64,000 nucleotides of DNA from Dermacoccus nishinomiyaensis (GCF_900447535.1 NZ_UFXX01000002.1:1-64000), one strand, 5' to 3'; positions 34,566 through 45,740 are shown, counted from the stretch's first letter. Notes: a model not told the origin generated them from the letters alone. A program made the numbers and translations.

Positions 34566-35199
34566 AGGTCTACAGGGGTCGCTGCTCGACCAGGTCGAGG
34601 AGGTCGGCGTGCGTCCGCTCGTAGGCGCCGTCCGTCGCACCGAGCTGACGCGCGGGGCCTGGGTCGACCTGCGCCCCGGCTTCATCACCGGCGCTGACGA
34701 GTTGTTCAGCCGCCTCATGCTCGGTGGCAGCGCGGGCGTCGATTGGCAGGGCGAGCGTCGCGTCATGTGGGACAAGGAGGTCACCACGCCCCGCTTGCTG
34801 CGCTTCTACCGCGGCGACGAACGCTGGCCCGACCCCGTGATGCGCGACGCCCAACGCGCGCTGAGCGACCATTACGCCCCCGAACTCGGCGAGCCGTTCA
34901 CCACCGCCGGCATGTGCCTCTACCGTGACGGCCGTGATTCCGTCGCGTGGCACGGCGACAAGGAGGGCCGCTCGAGCACGAAGGACACGATGATCGCCAT
35001 CGTCTCGATCGGCTCGCCGCGCACACTGGCGCTTCGCCCCGTCGGTGGCGGGCAGAGCCTGCGCTTCCAGATCGGCCACGGCGACCTGCTCGTCATGGGT
35101 GGCTCTTGTCAACGGACCTGGGAGCATGCCGTTCCGAAGACGACGAAGTCCGTCGGGCCTCGCATCAGCATCCAGTTCCGGCCCTACGACGTGAGATGA
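34558..35199 (+). CDS. alkB: AlkB-like 2-oxoglutarate/Fe(II) dioxygenase for alkylated nucleic acids
   Basis: 213 residues. AlkB enzymes oxidise methyl groups from N1-methyladenine and N3-methylcytosine. The iron ligands are H132, D134 (WHGDKEG) and H190 (TWEHAVP); R202 and R208 (GPRISIQFRPYD) bind 2-oxoglutarate in the RxxxxxR pattern. TTPRLLRFYRGD and AGMCLYRDGRDSVAWHGD are typical of the bacterial ALKBH2/3-like group. The LexA box over its start predicts SOS induction. It stands alone, divergent from recO. Confidence 0.9.
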   Translation: MFAGLQGSLLDQVEEVGVRPLVGAVRRTELTRGAWVDLRPGFITGADELFSRLMLGGSAGVDWQGERRVMWDKEVTTPRLLRFYRGDERWPDPVMRDAQRALSDHYAPELGEPFTTAGMCLYRDGRDSVAWHGDKEGRSSTKDTMIAIVSIGSPRTLALRPVGGGQSLRFQIGHGDLLVMGGSCQRTWEHAVPKTTKSVGPRISIQFRPYDVR

Positions 35200-35302
35200 G
35201 ATTCAACCCCGTGACGCATGCCGTCAGCCTGCAGCCGAGGGGCGTGGGACCACAGGACGCGCCCACGGCGCCCGCGCCTCGACGACCTGGGGAGCAGTAG
35301 CC

Positions 35303-35791
35303 ATGCCCGACCCACGGCCCCGTTCTTCGACGCCCACTCTTGCGACCCGCAGTGTCGAAACCCTTGACGGCGTGCTCGACCGGATCGGGCGATCATTGTT
35401 CAGGGCGAAGTTCCATCTCAGCCCGGCCGATGCGCGGTACGCGCGCGATCGGGGGCGTCGCGAGATCGAAACCCATGCCGCGCGCTTCATCGGCGAGCGC
35501 CTCGCCGCTGCCAATCCCGACAACGACGGCCGGCAGACCCCGATGCGCGGCCATCCGGTCTTCCTGGCTCAACACGCGACGGCGACCTGTTGCCGCGGAT
35601 GCCTCGCGAAGCACCACGGCATCGTCAAGCACCACCCGCTGACAGACGAGCATCAGGCCTACGTCTTCGCCGTCATCATGCGCTGGATCGAGCGAGAGTT
35701 GCGACGCCTCCCCCACGATTCCTCTCGCGCTCCGCTGCCCCCGTCCAAGCATCGGCGACCGGGCATGTCATCGCATGCGGCGCTCTTCTGA
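35303..35791 (+). CDS. DUF4186 family protein
   Basis: 162 residues. The DUF4186 core is clear: LFRAKFHLSPADARYARDRG (a helical start), HPVFLAQHATATCCRGCLAK with the conserved CCRGC and His residues (perhaps a metal site), HHGIVKHHPLTDEHQAYV and VIMRWIERELRR. No reaction is known for the family. A Pro/Arg-rich tail follows. It lies 100 nt after alkB on the same strand. Confidence 0.85.
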   Translation: MPDPRPRSSTPTLATRSVETLDGVLDRIGRSLFRAKFHLSPADARYARDRGRREIETHAARFIGERLAAANPDNDGRQTPMRGHPVFLAQHATATCCRGCLAKHHGIVKHHPLTDEHQAYVFAVIMRWIERELRRLPHDSSRAPLPPSKHRRPGMSSHAALF

Positions 35792-35835
35792 GCGCTCCCC
35801 GCGGGATGCTCGCACAACGCCCGTCACCCTGACAC

Positions 35836-35891
35836 GACGAAGCGGGTGGAGCCCAGCACCTTCCCCGGTCACTGGGTTCCACCCGCTCGTC
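35836..35891 (+). terminator. Hairpin after the DUF4186 gene
   Basis: GAAGCGGGTGGAGCCCAG pairs with CTGGGTTCCACCCGCTCGTC, with one G-T wobble and a bulge; CCCATTAT follows. Stem about 16 bp, 45 nt past the stop. Probable terminator for the alkB/DUF4186 side. Confidence 0.7.
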
Positions 35892-35943
35892 CCATTATGC
35901 CGTGTCGCACCGAGTGCCTCATGCGTCGCGGAACACCGAAATA

Positions 35944-35985
35944 GTTGTGGAGGTTCGCGCTACCCAGAGCGCGAACCTCCACAAC
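35944..35985 (-). terminator. Terminator of leuA
   Basis: An 18-bp perfect stem (35944-35961 with 35968-35985, core GGAGGTTCGCGCT) and a 6-nt loop ACCCAG lie 15 nt past the leuA stop. On the minus strand it is followed by TATTT. Confidence 0.85.
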
Positions 35986-35999
35986 CCTTGGCCCAGCCG

Positions 36000-37826
<1,827 letters not shown>

Positions 37827-37852
<26 letters not shown>

Positions 37853-37883
37853 GAAGGAGACTCACTCCCCGAACCGTGCGCAT
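37827..37883 (-). CDS. leuA leader peptide with three consecutive Leu codons
   Basis: An 18-residue peptide, MRTVRGVSLLLRCRGGAN, ends at TAG. The Leu codons are CTC-CTT-CTT; CTT is rare in this GC-rich genome. A -10-like TAGGTT (37895-37890) ends six bases before its ATG, so the leader is probably leaderless. Stalling at the Leu codons when charged tRNA-Leu is scarce would leave the downstream RNA free to form the alternative pairing that frees leuA. The peptide is too short for ORF callers. Confidence 0.75.
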
Positions 37884-38056
37884 GCCACCAACCTAGGGGT
37901 GACGCGCCCCACACCACCACCCGCACGTCGCCGTCGTCCAGCAAGCGGACGGCGGCGGGCTGCCGCAAGCTTCCTCGCCGGCGGTGCGTCGCTACCGCGC
38001 GCTCATCCCACCACAGGATGACGACGGCCCGGCGCGCGGCGTGAATAGCTGGGCGG

Positions 38057-39046
38057 GTGAACGACATCTGGAGCCGCGGGCCACGTGCGCGACGCTGGAT
38101 CATGGCGGCCGAGGGGCTCTTTGCACTTGCCCTGACAGGGCTGTCGCTCAGCGTCATGTCGGGCCGCAACGGCTCCGGGTGGGGCGTGGCGGCGAGCGTC
38201 GCGATCTTCATTGCGTTCCTTGTCCGCCGTCACACCCTGCGCCTGATGTTCGTCCTGGCGGCAGCAGGCGGCGCCATGCAGCTCGTCGACCCGCGCGCCT
38301 TCATCATCTTCGGTGACTTTCTCTACGCCCCGATCTGCGCCAAGCTCGGCGTGCACCGCGACGCACGCGTGCGCCGTCTCGGTCTCATCACGGGCGCGCC
38401 CTTCGTCCTGCCGCGCCTGGTCGCCATCTTCGGACGCCTGCTCGGAGCCGGTCCCGACGCGCGCATCGCACGCCGCAACGCCGTCGCTGACCCGATGCGC
38501 GCGACGCGCGCCGCGCTCGGCCTCGTCATCGGCGTCGGCCTCGTCACGACGTTCGCCTCCGGCAGCGCCGCGCTGTCGGAGTCGATCACGACGTGGGATC
38601 TGAGCGCCGCTGAGAGGGCACAAGCGCTCGACGTCATGCACATGGTCTCGATCCTCATGATGGCGCTCGTCGTCATCGCCTCGATCATCGCGGGCGTCGG
38701 CTTCGTCAGCACGATGTCGCTCGTCGTCATCCAGCGCCGCCGCGAGATCGGCATGCTGCGCGCCATGGGCTTCACGGCGCGTCAGATCCGCGGCATGGTG
38801 ACGCGCGAGTCGCTCGCGCTCGGGTTGACGGCCGTGCTCGTCGGCATCGCCCTCGGCGTGCTGCTCGGTTCGCTCGGCGCGCAGTCGCTCATCGGGGCCG
38901 GCAACGACGGCTTCGTCTGGGGTCTACCGTTCGAGGTGCTCGCCGTCATCGTCGTCGCAGCTCTCGCGCTGGTCCTCGTCGCGGCCCTGCCGCCCGCGCG
39001 TCGCGCCACGACGGTGACGCCCGTCGAGGCCCTGCGCGTCGTGTGA
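38057..39046 (+). CDS. Chimeric membrane protein: histidine-kinase-like N-terminus joined to FtsX-type permease C-terminus
   Basis: 329 residues in one open frame. Residues 1 to about 112 resemble the multi-helix membrane part of an actinobacterial sensor kinase (RARRWIMAAEGLFALALTG, FIAFLVRRHTLRLMFVLAAA, GVHRDARVRRLGLITG). From about residue 115 (LPRLVAIFGRLLG, ARRNAVADPMRATRAALGL) it is the C-terminal half of an FtsX/MacB-like permease, ending LPPARRATTVTPVEALRVV. No kinase core, response regulator or ABC ATPase is nearby. A deletion that joined the first and last genes of a kinase-regulator-ATPase-permease cluster explains this. Function doubtful. It starts at GTG 38057. Confidence 0.7.
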   Translation: MNDIWSRGPRARRWIMAAEGLFALALTGLSLSVMSGRNGSGWGVAASVAIFIAFLVRRHTLRLMFVLAAAGGAMQLVDPRAFIIFGDFLYAPICAKLGVHRDARVRRLGLITGAPFVLPRLVAIFGRLLGAGPDARIARRNAVADPMRATRAALGLVIGVGLVTTFASGSAALSESITTWDLSAAERAQALDVMHMVSILMMALVVIASIIAGVGFVSTMSLVVIQRRREIGMLRAMGFTARQIRGMVTRESLALGLTAVLVGIALGVLLGSLGAQSLIGAGNDGFVWGLPFEVLAVIVVAALALVLVAALPPARRATTVTPVEALRVV

Positions 39047-39076
39047 CCTCCCACGCTGTGCGAACCCGGCCCAGAC

Positions 39077-39123
39077 GAGTTGAGGTCCGACACTCTGCAC
39101 TGCAGGGTTTCGGACCTCAACTC
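39077..39123. terminator. Bidirectional hairpin between the chimeric gene and the methyltransferase
   Basis: GAGTTGAGGTCCGA (39077-39090) pairs perfectly with 39110-39123; the loop contains CTGCACTGCAG. It separates convergent genes. Weaker copies of the GAGGTCCGAAA word lie to the right, up to 39170. Confidence 0.75.
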
Positions 39124-39191
39124 ATCTCGTGAGGACTGCAATCACGAATTGCGGACTTTCAGACCTCAGGCAAGCGGTCGGCGACGAGCGC

Positions 39192-39938
39192 TCAGCGTCG
39201 GATGTCGGGCGCGCGGCGGATGACGAGGTACTTCTCGCTCAGTTCCTCGATGGCGAACTTGCCGATCGGGATCTCGGAGACGACGAGTTCCTCGTCGAGC
39301 GAGAACGGCGCGATCTTCGTCGTCACCTCACGCACGACCTCGCCGCCGCGGATCGTCTTGTAGGTGTTGGTGATCTCGACGCGCCCGTCCTTGACCGGAA
39401 CCGTCTGACGCCACCGCTCGTAGGTGTTGCGCCCCATCGTCGAACTCGCCGTGCGCACGAGCTCCTCACCCGTGTCGACGACGCCGTACGCGCGGCTCAT
39501 GAGGATCGGTGCGCCCTCGGGCAGCACCTGCGCCATGCGATCCCAGAACGCGAGGCGCGCGCGTCCGCCGAGGAAGTAGATGACGTTGAACAGCAGCGCG
39601 CCACCGATCTGCTCGGGCATCCACGCGTCGAGGATCGAGTTCGGCACGACGGTGGCGCGTGCACGCAGCGAGTCGCGCTCGGCGATGCGCATCATGAGCA
39701 TCGAGCGCATCCACGGGTCGGGTTCGACGGCGATGATCTCGGCGTCGGGGAACTGCTCGGCGAGCGCGACCGTCGTCAGGCCCGAGCCGGGGCCGATGTC
39801 GACGAGCGGCAACTCAGGCTTGAACCCGGCTCCCTCCCAGGGAATCCCGCCGACATAGTCGGTCTCGGGGTTGATCGGCAACCGCAGCACGTCACCGAAC
39901 TCGGCCCACGCCTCGTGGTCCTTAATGTGCTCACTCAT
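39192..39938 (-). CDS. SAM-dependent methyltransferase, substrate unknown
   Basis: 248 residues. Class I fold: motif I LVDIGPGSGLTTVALAE, motif II acid in IIAVEPDPWMRS, then VVPNSILDAWMPEQIGGALLF and ARLAFWDRMAQVLPEGAPIL. The C-terminal third is a beta-rich region (KDGRVEITNTYKTIRGGEVV). It has no membrane segment. It lies directly downstream of era (10 nt), so it probably shares the transcript. Small-molecule methylation is the likely role. Confidence 0.8.
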   Translation of the reverse strand: MSEHIKDHEAWAEFGDVLRLPINPETDYVGGIPWEGAGFKPELPLVDIGPGSGLTTVALAEQFPDAEIIAVEPDPWMRSMLMMRIAERDSLRARATVVPNSILDAWMPEQIGGALLFNVIYFLGGRARLAFWDRMAQVLPEGAPILMSRAYGVVDTGEELVRTASSTMGRNTYERWRQTVPVKDGRVEITNTYKTIRGGEVVREVTTKIAPFSLDEELVVSEIPIGKFAIEELSEKYLVIRRAPDIRR

Positions 39939-39947
39939 ACGAAAACC

Positions 39948-40892
39948 TCAGAAGTTGAATCCCAGCTTGCCCAGCTGCTTCGGGTCGCGCTGCCAGTCCT
40001 TCGCCACCTTGACGTGCAGGTCGAGGTAGACCCGCTGCCCGAGCAGCTTCTCGATGCCCTCGCGCGCCGTGGTGCCGACCTCGCGCAGCCGCGAACCGCC
40101 GCGGCCGATGATGATGGCCTTCTGGCTGGGACGCTCGACGAAGATGTTGACGCGCACGTCCATGAGCGGCTTGTCGGCCGGGCGATCCTCACGCGGCACC
40201 ATCTCCTCGACGACGACGGCCAACGAGTGCGGCAACTCGTCACGCACGCCCTCGAGCGCGGCCTCGCGGATGAGCTCGGCGATCATGACGGTGTCCGACT
40301 CGTCGGTCAGCACGTCGTCGGGGTACAGCTGAGGCGACTCGGGCAGGTAACCCAGCAGCACGTTCGCCACATCATCGACCTGCTTGCCCGAAACCGCCGA
40401 ACACGGAACGATCGCGGCCCACTCCCCGAGACGGTCGACCTCGATGAGGTGCTCGGCGAGTCGCTCCCGATCGACGGTGTCGGTCTTCGTCACGAGCGCG
40501 ACGACGGGGCGCTTGCGCACGCGCTGCAGCTCGGCGAGGTCCTTCGCGATGAACTGATCGCCCGGGCCGATCTTCTGGTCGGCGGGCAGGCAGAACCCGA
40601 TGACGTCGACGTCGAGCAGCGTCTCGCGCACGACGTCGTTGAGGCGCTCACCGAGCAGCGTGCGCGGCTTGTGCAGGCCGGGGGTGTCGACGAGGACGAT
40701 CTGGCCGTCGGGGCGCGTCACGATCCCACGGATCGTGTGACGCGTCGTCTGCGGCTTGCTCGAGGTGATCGCCACCTTGTCGCCGACGAGCGCGTTCGTC
40801 AGCGTCGACTTGCCCGCGTTGGGCCGCCCGACGAGGCAGGCGAAACCGGCGCGGTAGATCTCGCCGTCGTGGGTCGTGTCGTGCTCGGTCAT
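39948..40892 (-). CDS. era: GTPase Era
   Basis: 314 residues. Ribosome assembly GTPase acting on 16S rRNA. G1 VGRPNAGKST at 21-30, switch region TTRHTIRGIV, G3 DTPGLHKP, G4 TKTD, and the C-terminal KH domain with IIIGRGGSRLREVGTTAREG (split IIIGRGGSRLREVG). ATG overlaps the stop of the upstream CBS-domain gene (ATGA), so it is coupled with it. The C-terminus KQLGKLGF is typical. Confidence 0.97.
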   Translation of the reverse strand: MTEHDTTHDGEIYRAGFACLVGRPNAGKSTLTNALVGDKVAITSSKPQTTRHTIRGIVTRPDGQIVLVDTPGLHKPRTLLGERLNDVVRETLLDVDVIGFCLPADQKIGPGDQFIAKDLAELQRVRKRPVVALVTKTDTVDRERLAEHLIEVDRLGEWAAIVPCSAVSGKQVDDVANVLLGYLPESPQLYPDDVLTDESDTVMIAELIREAALEGVRDELPHSLAVVVEEMVPREDRPADKPLMDVRVNIFVERPSQKAIIIGRGGSRLREVGTTAREGIEKLLGQRVYLDLHVKVAKDWQRDPKQLGKLGFNF

Positions 40893-42214
40893 CGATCCGT
40901 CTCCTCGCCGCGCGTCTCGGCGCTGCGCTCGTCCCCACGCCCGTCCGGGTCGGTGGGATCTTCGGGTTCCACACGCTCGACGATCAACGTCGCGAGCTGG
41001 TGGCGTCGTCCTGCCATCTTCTCAGCCGTGAGGCGCAGCCCGTCGATCTCGCCGCTCGCGCCGACGAGCGGCACGCGCCCGACGAGCTTGGCCAGCAGAC
41101 CACCGACGGTGTCGATGTCGTCCTCGTCGATGCTGACGCCGTACATCTCGCTCAGGTCGTCGATCGACATGCGAGCCGGAACGCGCGTGCGGCCGTCCCC
41201 CAGTTCCTCGACGCCGGGCGACACGCGGTCGTACTCGTCGTCGATCTCGCCGACGATCTCCTCGACGATATCCTCCATCGTCACGATGCCGGCGGTGCCG
41301 CCGTACTCGTCGATGACGACGGCGAAGTGGACGCGGTCGCGCTGCATCTCCTTGAGCAACGCGTCGACGGGCTTCGACTCGGGCACGAACGCGAGGTCGC
41401 GCATCACCTCGGAGATGGCGATGGCGTCCGCGTCGCCGGTGAGCGTGCGCCGCACGACGTCCTTGAAGTACAGCAGGCCGACGAGGTCGTCGGAGTTCTC
41501 GCCGATGACGGGCACGCGCGAGTAGCCGGAGCGCACGAACAGGTTCATCGCCTGGTGCAGGCTCTTGTAGCCGTCGATCGTGATCATGTCGGTGCGCGGC
41601 ACCATGACTTCGCGCACGATCGTGTCGCCAAGCTCGAACACGCTGTGGATCATGCGCCGCTCGTCGGCCTCGATGAGGTCGGAATCCTCGGCGAGGTCGA
41701 CGAACTCGCGCAACTCCGCCTCGGAGTCGAATGGGCCGTCCTTGTAGCCCTCACCCGGGGTGACGGCGTTGCCCAGCGTCACGAGCAGCCGCGCGAGCGG
41801 TGAGAGCACCGTGAGCGCGACGAGGACGGGCCGCGCCGTCGCGAGCGCCACCTTGTCGGCGTGCTGGTGGCCCAGCGTGCGCGGCGAGACGCCGACGAGC
41901 ACGAACGAGGCGATCGCCATGACGGCGACGGCCGTCGCGAGGCTCGGCCAGAACGCGCCGTCGAACGCGCGTGTCGCGGCGACGGTGACGAGGACGGCGG
42001 CCGTCATCTCGGCGCCGACGCGCAGGAATGTCAGCACCATGAGCGCCGTCGCGTGGTTGTCGACGATGCGTCCGAGCGCCGAGGCGCCGGCGTGGCCCTC
42101 CTCGGCGAGCGTGACGACGCGGTGGCGCGTCACGCGCCCGAGCGCCGACTCGACGAGGGCGAAGACGAAGCCCATGACCACGCTGACGAGCGCGGCGATC
42201 AGCACGATGGTCAC
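40889..42214 (-). CDS. CNNM/CBS-domain (hemolysin-family, CorC-like) membrane protein
   Basis: 441 residues. An N-terminal DUF21 membrane domain (VLIAALVSVVMGFVFALVESAL) is followed by a CBS pair (residues about 200-320: VMVPRTDMITIDGYKSLHQA and ISEVMRDLAFVPESKPVDAL) and a C-terminal CorC_HlyC domain with YGGTAGIVTMEDIVEEIVGE (split YGGTAGIVTMEDI, VEEIVGE). Relatives take part in magnesium or cobalt transport. GTG at 42214 has GGGAG upstream. It sits between ybeY and era, a conserved actinobacterial order. Confidence 0.92.
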   Translation of the reverse strand: MTIVLIAALVSVVMGFVFALVESALGRVTRHRVVTLAEEGHAGASALGRIVDNHATALMVLTFLRVGAEMTAAVLVTVAATRAFDGAFWPSLATAVAVMAIASFVLVGVSPRTLGHQHADKVALATARPVLVALTVLSPLARLLVTLGNAVTPGEGYKDGPFDSEAELREFVDLAEDSDLIEADERRMIHSVFELGDTIVREVMVPRTDMITIDGYKSLHQAMNLFVRSGYSRVPVIGENSDDLVGLLYFKDVVRRTLTGDADAIAISEVMRDLAFVPESKPVDALLKEMQRDRVHFAVVIDEYGGTAGIVTMEDIVEEIVGEIDDEYDRVSPGVEELGDGRTRVPARMSIDDLSEMYGVSIDEDDIDTVGGLLAKLVGRVPLVGASGEIDGLRLTAEKMAGRRHQLATLIVERVEPEDPTDPDGRGDERSAETRGEETDR

Positions 42215-42242
42215 GTGCGGTTCACTCCCAAGGTCTGCGGGG

Positions 42243-42749
42243 TCACTCGCGCCCGGACGGCGGCGCGATGCGGATGGTGCCCGCCTCCGTGCTGCGCCCG
42301 CGGCTCGCGAGGTAGGTGAGCAGGATCGTGCGCTGCAGTTCGAACATCTCGACGCGCTCGTCCGGTTCGGCGTGGTCGTAGCCGAGCAGGTGCAGCACAC
42401 CGTGGACGGTGAGCAGCAGCAGCTCCTCCATCGTGTCGTGCCCGGCTGCGGCCGCCTGCGCGGCGGCGACGCTCGGGCACAGGACGATGTCGCCGAGCAT
42501 GCCCTCCTGGGACGGCTCGCGCTCGCTGCCGGGCGTCAGCTCGTCCATCGGGAAGCTCATGACGTCCGTCGGGCCCGGCAGATCCATCCACTGCACGTGC
42601 AGCGTCTCCATCGCTGCCTCGTCGATGATGCGGATGCTCAGCTCGACGTTGGGGTGGACGAACATCGCGTCCATCGCGTAGCGCGCGCAGTCGTGGATCT
42701 CGTCCAGCTCGACGTCGACGTCGGTCTCGTTGGCGATGTCGATCGTCAT
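42243..42749 (-). CDS. ybeY: Endoribonuclease YbeY (rRNA maturation)
   Basis: 168 residues. The zinc site [11 protein letters not shown] gives H116, H120 and H126. The family motif [10 protein letters not shown] and [11 protein letters not shown] precede it. It processes the 16S 3' end and helps 70S quality control. The ATG overlaps the stop of phoH (ATGA), so the two are coupled. Confidence 0.96.
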   Translation of the reverse strand: MTIDIANETDVDVELDEIHDCARYAMDAMFVHPNVELSIRIIDEAAMETLHVQWMDLPGPTDVMSFPMDELTPGSEREPSQEGMLGDIVLCPSVAAAQAAAAGHDTMEELLLLTVHGVLHLLGYDHAEPDERVEMFELQRTILLTYLASRGRSTEAGTIRIAPPSGRE

Positions 42750-43828
42750 GCCGGCTGCCCCTCGCCGCCGGCGCGCGCCTCGCGGCGCTTCTTCGCCTCG
42801 GCGCGGCGACGCTCGGCTGCCGCGTCGTAGCGGCCGTAGGCGTCGACGATGTCGGAGACGAGGCGGTGACGCACGACGTCGCTCGAGTCGAGGTGGGCGA
42901 AGTGGACGTCATCGATTCCGGTGAGCACGTCCTCGATGACCCGCAGGCCCGACGTCGTGCCACCCGGCAGGTCGACCTGCGTGACGTCACCCGTCACGAC
43001 GATCTTCGAACCGAAGCCGAGGCGCGTGAGGAACATGCGCATCTGCTCGCTGCTCGTGTTCTGCGCCTCGTCGAGGATGATGAACGAGTCGTTGAGCGTG
43101 CGCCCGCGCATGTACGCGAGCGGCGCGACCTCGATCGTGCCTGCGGCCATGAGCTTCGGGATCGAGTCGGGGTCGATCATGTCGTGCAGCGCGTCGTAGA
43201 GCGGACGCAGATACGGGTCGATCTTGTCGTTGAGCGTGCCGGGCAGGAAGCCGAGGCGCTCACCGGCCTCGACGGCAGGGCGCGTCAGGATGATGCGGTT
43301 GACCTGTTTGGCCTGCAGCGCCGCGACGGCCTTCGCCATCGCCAGATACGTCTTGCCCGTACCGGCCGGGCCGATGCCGAAGACGATCGTGTTGCGGTCG
43401 ATCGCGTCGACGTACTCCTTCTGCCCCAGTGTCTTCGGGCGGATCGTGCGCCCGCGGCTGGAGATGATGTTCGTCGTCAGCACGTCGGCGGGGCGCTGCG
43501 CGTTCTTGCCGCGCAGCATGCCGATGGAGCGCTCGACGGCGTCACGGTTGATCTGGTGGCCCGCGTCGATCATCGTGAGCAGCTCACCGACGAGGGTCTC
43601 GACGATCGCCGTGTCCTCGCGCGGGCCGTCGATCGTCAGCTCATTGCCGCGCGCAAAGACGAACAGGCGCGGGAAGGCGCGCTCGATCGTGCGCATCAGC
43701 TGATCCTGCGGCCCGAGCAACTGCACCATCGCGACGTCGGGCGGGATGACGATGCGCGTCTGCTGCGAGGCAGCCTGGCCGTCAGGGTCGTGAGGGGTGC
43801 GCTCGGAGGGCGCGGAAGCGTCAGTCAT
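42746..43828 (-). CDS. phoH: PhoH-like ATPase
   Basis: 360 residues. P-loop ATPase often paired with ybeY. Walker A GPAGTGKT (153-160), [20 protein letters not shown], Walker [10 protein letters not shown] and the sensor region [13 protein letters not shown] are visible. The N-terminal 100 residues form a KH-like RNA-binding domain. A basic tail follows ([16 protein letters not shown]). The start ATG is preceded by GGAG; a TAGACT -10-like hexamer lies 9 nt before the ATG. Confidence 0.95.
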   Translation of the reverse strand: MTDASAPSERTPHDPDGQAASQQTRIVIPPDVAMVQLLGPQDQLMRTIERAFPRLFVFARGNELTIDGPREDTAIVETLVGELLTMIDAGHQINRDAVERSIGMLRGKNAQRPADVLTTNIISSRGRTIRPKTLGQKEYVDAIDRNTIVFGIGPAGTGKTYLAMAKAVAALQAKQVNRIILTRPAVEAGERLGFLPGTLNDKIDPYLRPLYDALHDMIDPDSIPKLMAAGTIEVAPLAYMRGRTLNDSFIILDEAQNTSSEQMRMFLTRLGFGSKIVVTGDVTQVDLPGGTTSGLRVIEDVLTGIDDVHFAHLDSSDVVRHRLVSDIVDAYGRYDAAAERRRAEAKKRREARAGGEGQPA

Positions 43829-43859
43829 CGTGTCTCCAGTCTAGTGGTCGCTCGGGCGC

Positions 43860-44618
43860 TCAGACCCAGCGCGAGCGCGCGAGCAGGGCGGCGAGCGCCG
43901 CCGGGCCGGCCGACGACGAACGCAGCACGGTGGCGCCCATCCGCACCGGCGTGGCACCGGCCGCGACGAACGCGTCGAGCTCGGCGGGCGTGATGCCGCC
44001 CTCGGGGCCGACGACGAGCATCACGTCACCGGCCGACGGCAGCTCGACCTGCGCGAGACTCGCCTCGGCGTCCTCGTGCAGGACGAGCGCGAGGCCGCCC
44101 TCCGCGACGGTGGCCGAGATCGCCTGCGCCGCAGCGTTCTTCGTCACGAGGTCACTGATGCGCGGGGGCGTCGCCCGTCGTGATTGTTTCGTGGCCGCCT
44201 CGGCCTGCGCCACCCATTTACGGCGGGCCTTCTCGGCGCGCTCACCCCTCCACTGCACGATGGAACGCTCCCCCTGCCACGGCACGACGGCGTCGACGCC
44301 GAGCTCCGTCGCCGCCTCCACCGCCTGCAGGTCGCGATCGCCCTTAGCGAGCGCCTGGACGAGCGTGAACGTCACCGCCGGCGGCGTCTCGCGCGTCACC
44401 TCGCGCACGTGCGCCGTCAGCTCGCCCTTCGTGGTCTCTGCGACCACGGCGTGCGCGACGAGGCCGTGGCCGTCGGCGAGCAGGATCTGCTCACCGACAC
44501 CCATCCGCTTGACGGTGACGGCGTGGCGTCCCTCGTCACCCGCGAGCACGACGGGTGCACCCGGCGGTATGTCGTCGGACAGAGCGCCGGGTGCGACGAA
44601 GTAGAGGTGCGCGGTCAC
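43860..44618 (-). CDS. rsmE: 16S rRNA m3U1498 methyltransferase
   Basis: 252 residues. N-terminal PUA-like domain (HAVTVKRMGVGEQILLADGHG) and SPOUT methyltransferase domain with the trefoil-knot SAM site LVVGPEGGITPAELD and RMGATVLRSSSAGPAAL. EAATELGVDAVVPWQGERSI is the other family block. The start is 3 nt downstream of the dnaJ stop, so it is in the same operon. Confidence 0.95.
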   Translation of the reverse strand: MTAHLYFVAPGALSDDIPPGAPVVLAGDEGRHAVTVKRMGVGEQILLADGHGLVAHAVVAETTKGELTAHVREVTRETPPAVTFTLVQALAKGDRDLQAVEAATELGVDAVVPWQGERSIVQWRGERAEKARRKWVAQAEAATKQSRRATPPRISDLVTKNAAAQAISATVAEGGLALVLHEDAEASLAQVELPSAGDVMLVVGPEGGITPAELDAFVAAGATPVRMGATVLRSSSAGPAALAALLARSRWV

Positions 44619-44621
44619 GCC

Positions 44622-45740
44622 TCAGCCCTTCCAGGCCTGACGCAGCTTGCCGAGCAGGCCCTGGTTGACGGGCTGGAACTTCGGCGCCGGCGAGTCCTCT
44701 CCGCGCGACTCGGCGAACTGACGCAGCAGGTCGGCCTGCTCGGCCGTCAGCTTGCTCGGGGTGCGCACGTTGGCGTGCACGAGCAGGTCGCCGCGGTTGT
44801 CGGTGCGCAGCCGCGTGACGCCGAGGCCCTTGAGGGTGATGACGTCGCCGGGCTGCGTGCCGGCCTTGATGTCGATGTCGCGCGAGCCGTCGAGCGTCTC
44901 GAACGGCACCGTGGCGCCGAGCGCCGCGGCCGACATCGGCAGCTCGAGCGAGCAGTGCAGATCGTCGCCCTGACGCTGGAACATCGGGTGCTTCTCGACG
45001 CGTACCTCGACGTACAGGTCACCGGCGGGGCCGCCGCCGGGGCCGACCTCGCCTTCACCACGCAGCTGGATGCGCGTGCCGGTGTCGACGCCGGCGGGTA
45101 CCTTGATCGTGATGGTGCGCGTGTCGCGCTTGCGGCCGTTGCCGTCGCACTCGAAACACGGGCTGTCGATGATGTCGCCGTACCCCTGGCACGCGGTGCA
45201 CGGACGCGACGTCAACACCTGGCCGAGGAAGCTGCGCTGCACCTGCTGCGTCTGCCCCGCACCGCCGCACACGTCACACGTGTGCTTGCCCGTGCCGGGA
45301 CGCGAACCGTCGCCATGACAGGTCGAGCAGACGACGGCCGTGTCGAACGTCAGCTCCTGCTCGCCGCCGAAGACGGCCGTGGCGAGTTGGATGTCGAGCG
45401 GCAGCAACGCGTCCTGGCCGTGCTGGACGCGGCTGCGCGGGCCGCCGCCTCCCCCTGCGGCACCCCCCGTGAAGAACGCGTCCATGATGTCGCTGAAGCT
45501 GAACCCGGCGCTACCGCCGGGCGCGTAGGGGTCGACGCCCTGGTCGTAGGCCGCCTTCTTCTGCGGATCGCCGAGCACGTCGTAGGCCTGCCCGACGCGC
45601 TTGAACTCCTCGGCCGCCTCCGGGGAGGGGTTGACGTCGGGGTGCAGCTTGCGGGCCTTCTTGCGGTAGGCGCGCTTGATCTCCTCGACGGAGGCCTCAC
45701 GCGTGACACCGAGTTCGGCGTAGTAGTCGTTCACGAGCAT
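44622..45740 (-). CDS. dnaJ: Chaperone DnaJ (second-type, hrcA-linked)
   Basis: 372 residues. J domain with HPD at 33-35 (KLHPDVNP), a G/F region (FSFSDIMDAFFTGGAAGGGGG), four zinc-finger repeats (CSTCHGDG, CDVCGGAG, CTACQGYG, CFECDGNG) and two substrate-binding domains. It partners DnaK; neither dnaK nor grpE is nearby, so this is the DnaJ2 type found in hrcA-dnaJ operons of actinobacteria. The CIRCE element upstream of hrcA should also control it. Confidence 0.95.
   Translation of the reverse strand: MLVNDYYAELGVTREASVEEIKRAYRKKARKLHPDVNPSPEAAEEFKRVGQAYDVLGDPQKKAAYDQGVDPYAPGGSAGFSFSDIMDAFFTGGAAGGGGGPRSRVQHGQDALLPLDIQLATAVFGGEQELTFDTAVVCSTCHGDGSRPGTGKHTCDVCGGAGQTQQVQRSFLGQVLTSRPCTACQGYGDIIDSPCFECDGNGRKRDTRTITIKVPAGVDTGTRIQLRGEGEVGPGGGPAGDLYVEVRVEKHPMFQRQGDDLHCSLELPMSAAALGATVPFETLDGSRDIDIKAGTQPGDVITLKGLGVTRLRTDNRGDLLVHANVRTPSKLTAEQADLLRQFAESRGEDSPAPKFQPVNQGLLGKLRQAWKG

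Noticed and set aside
39129-41525. 798-codon plus-strand open frame across the methyltransferase and era
   Set aside because: It is antisense to two clear genes, has Arg/Asp/Val-rich shadow composition and no family motifs; GC-rich third positions create it.
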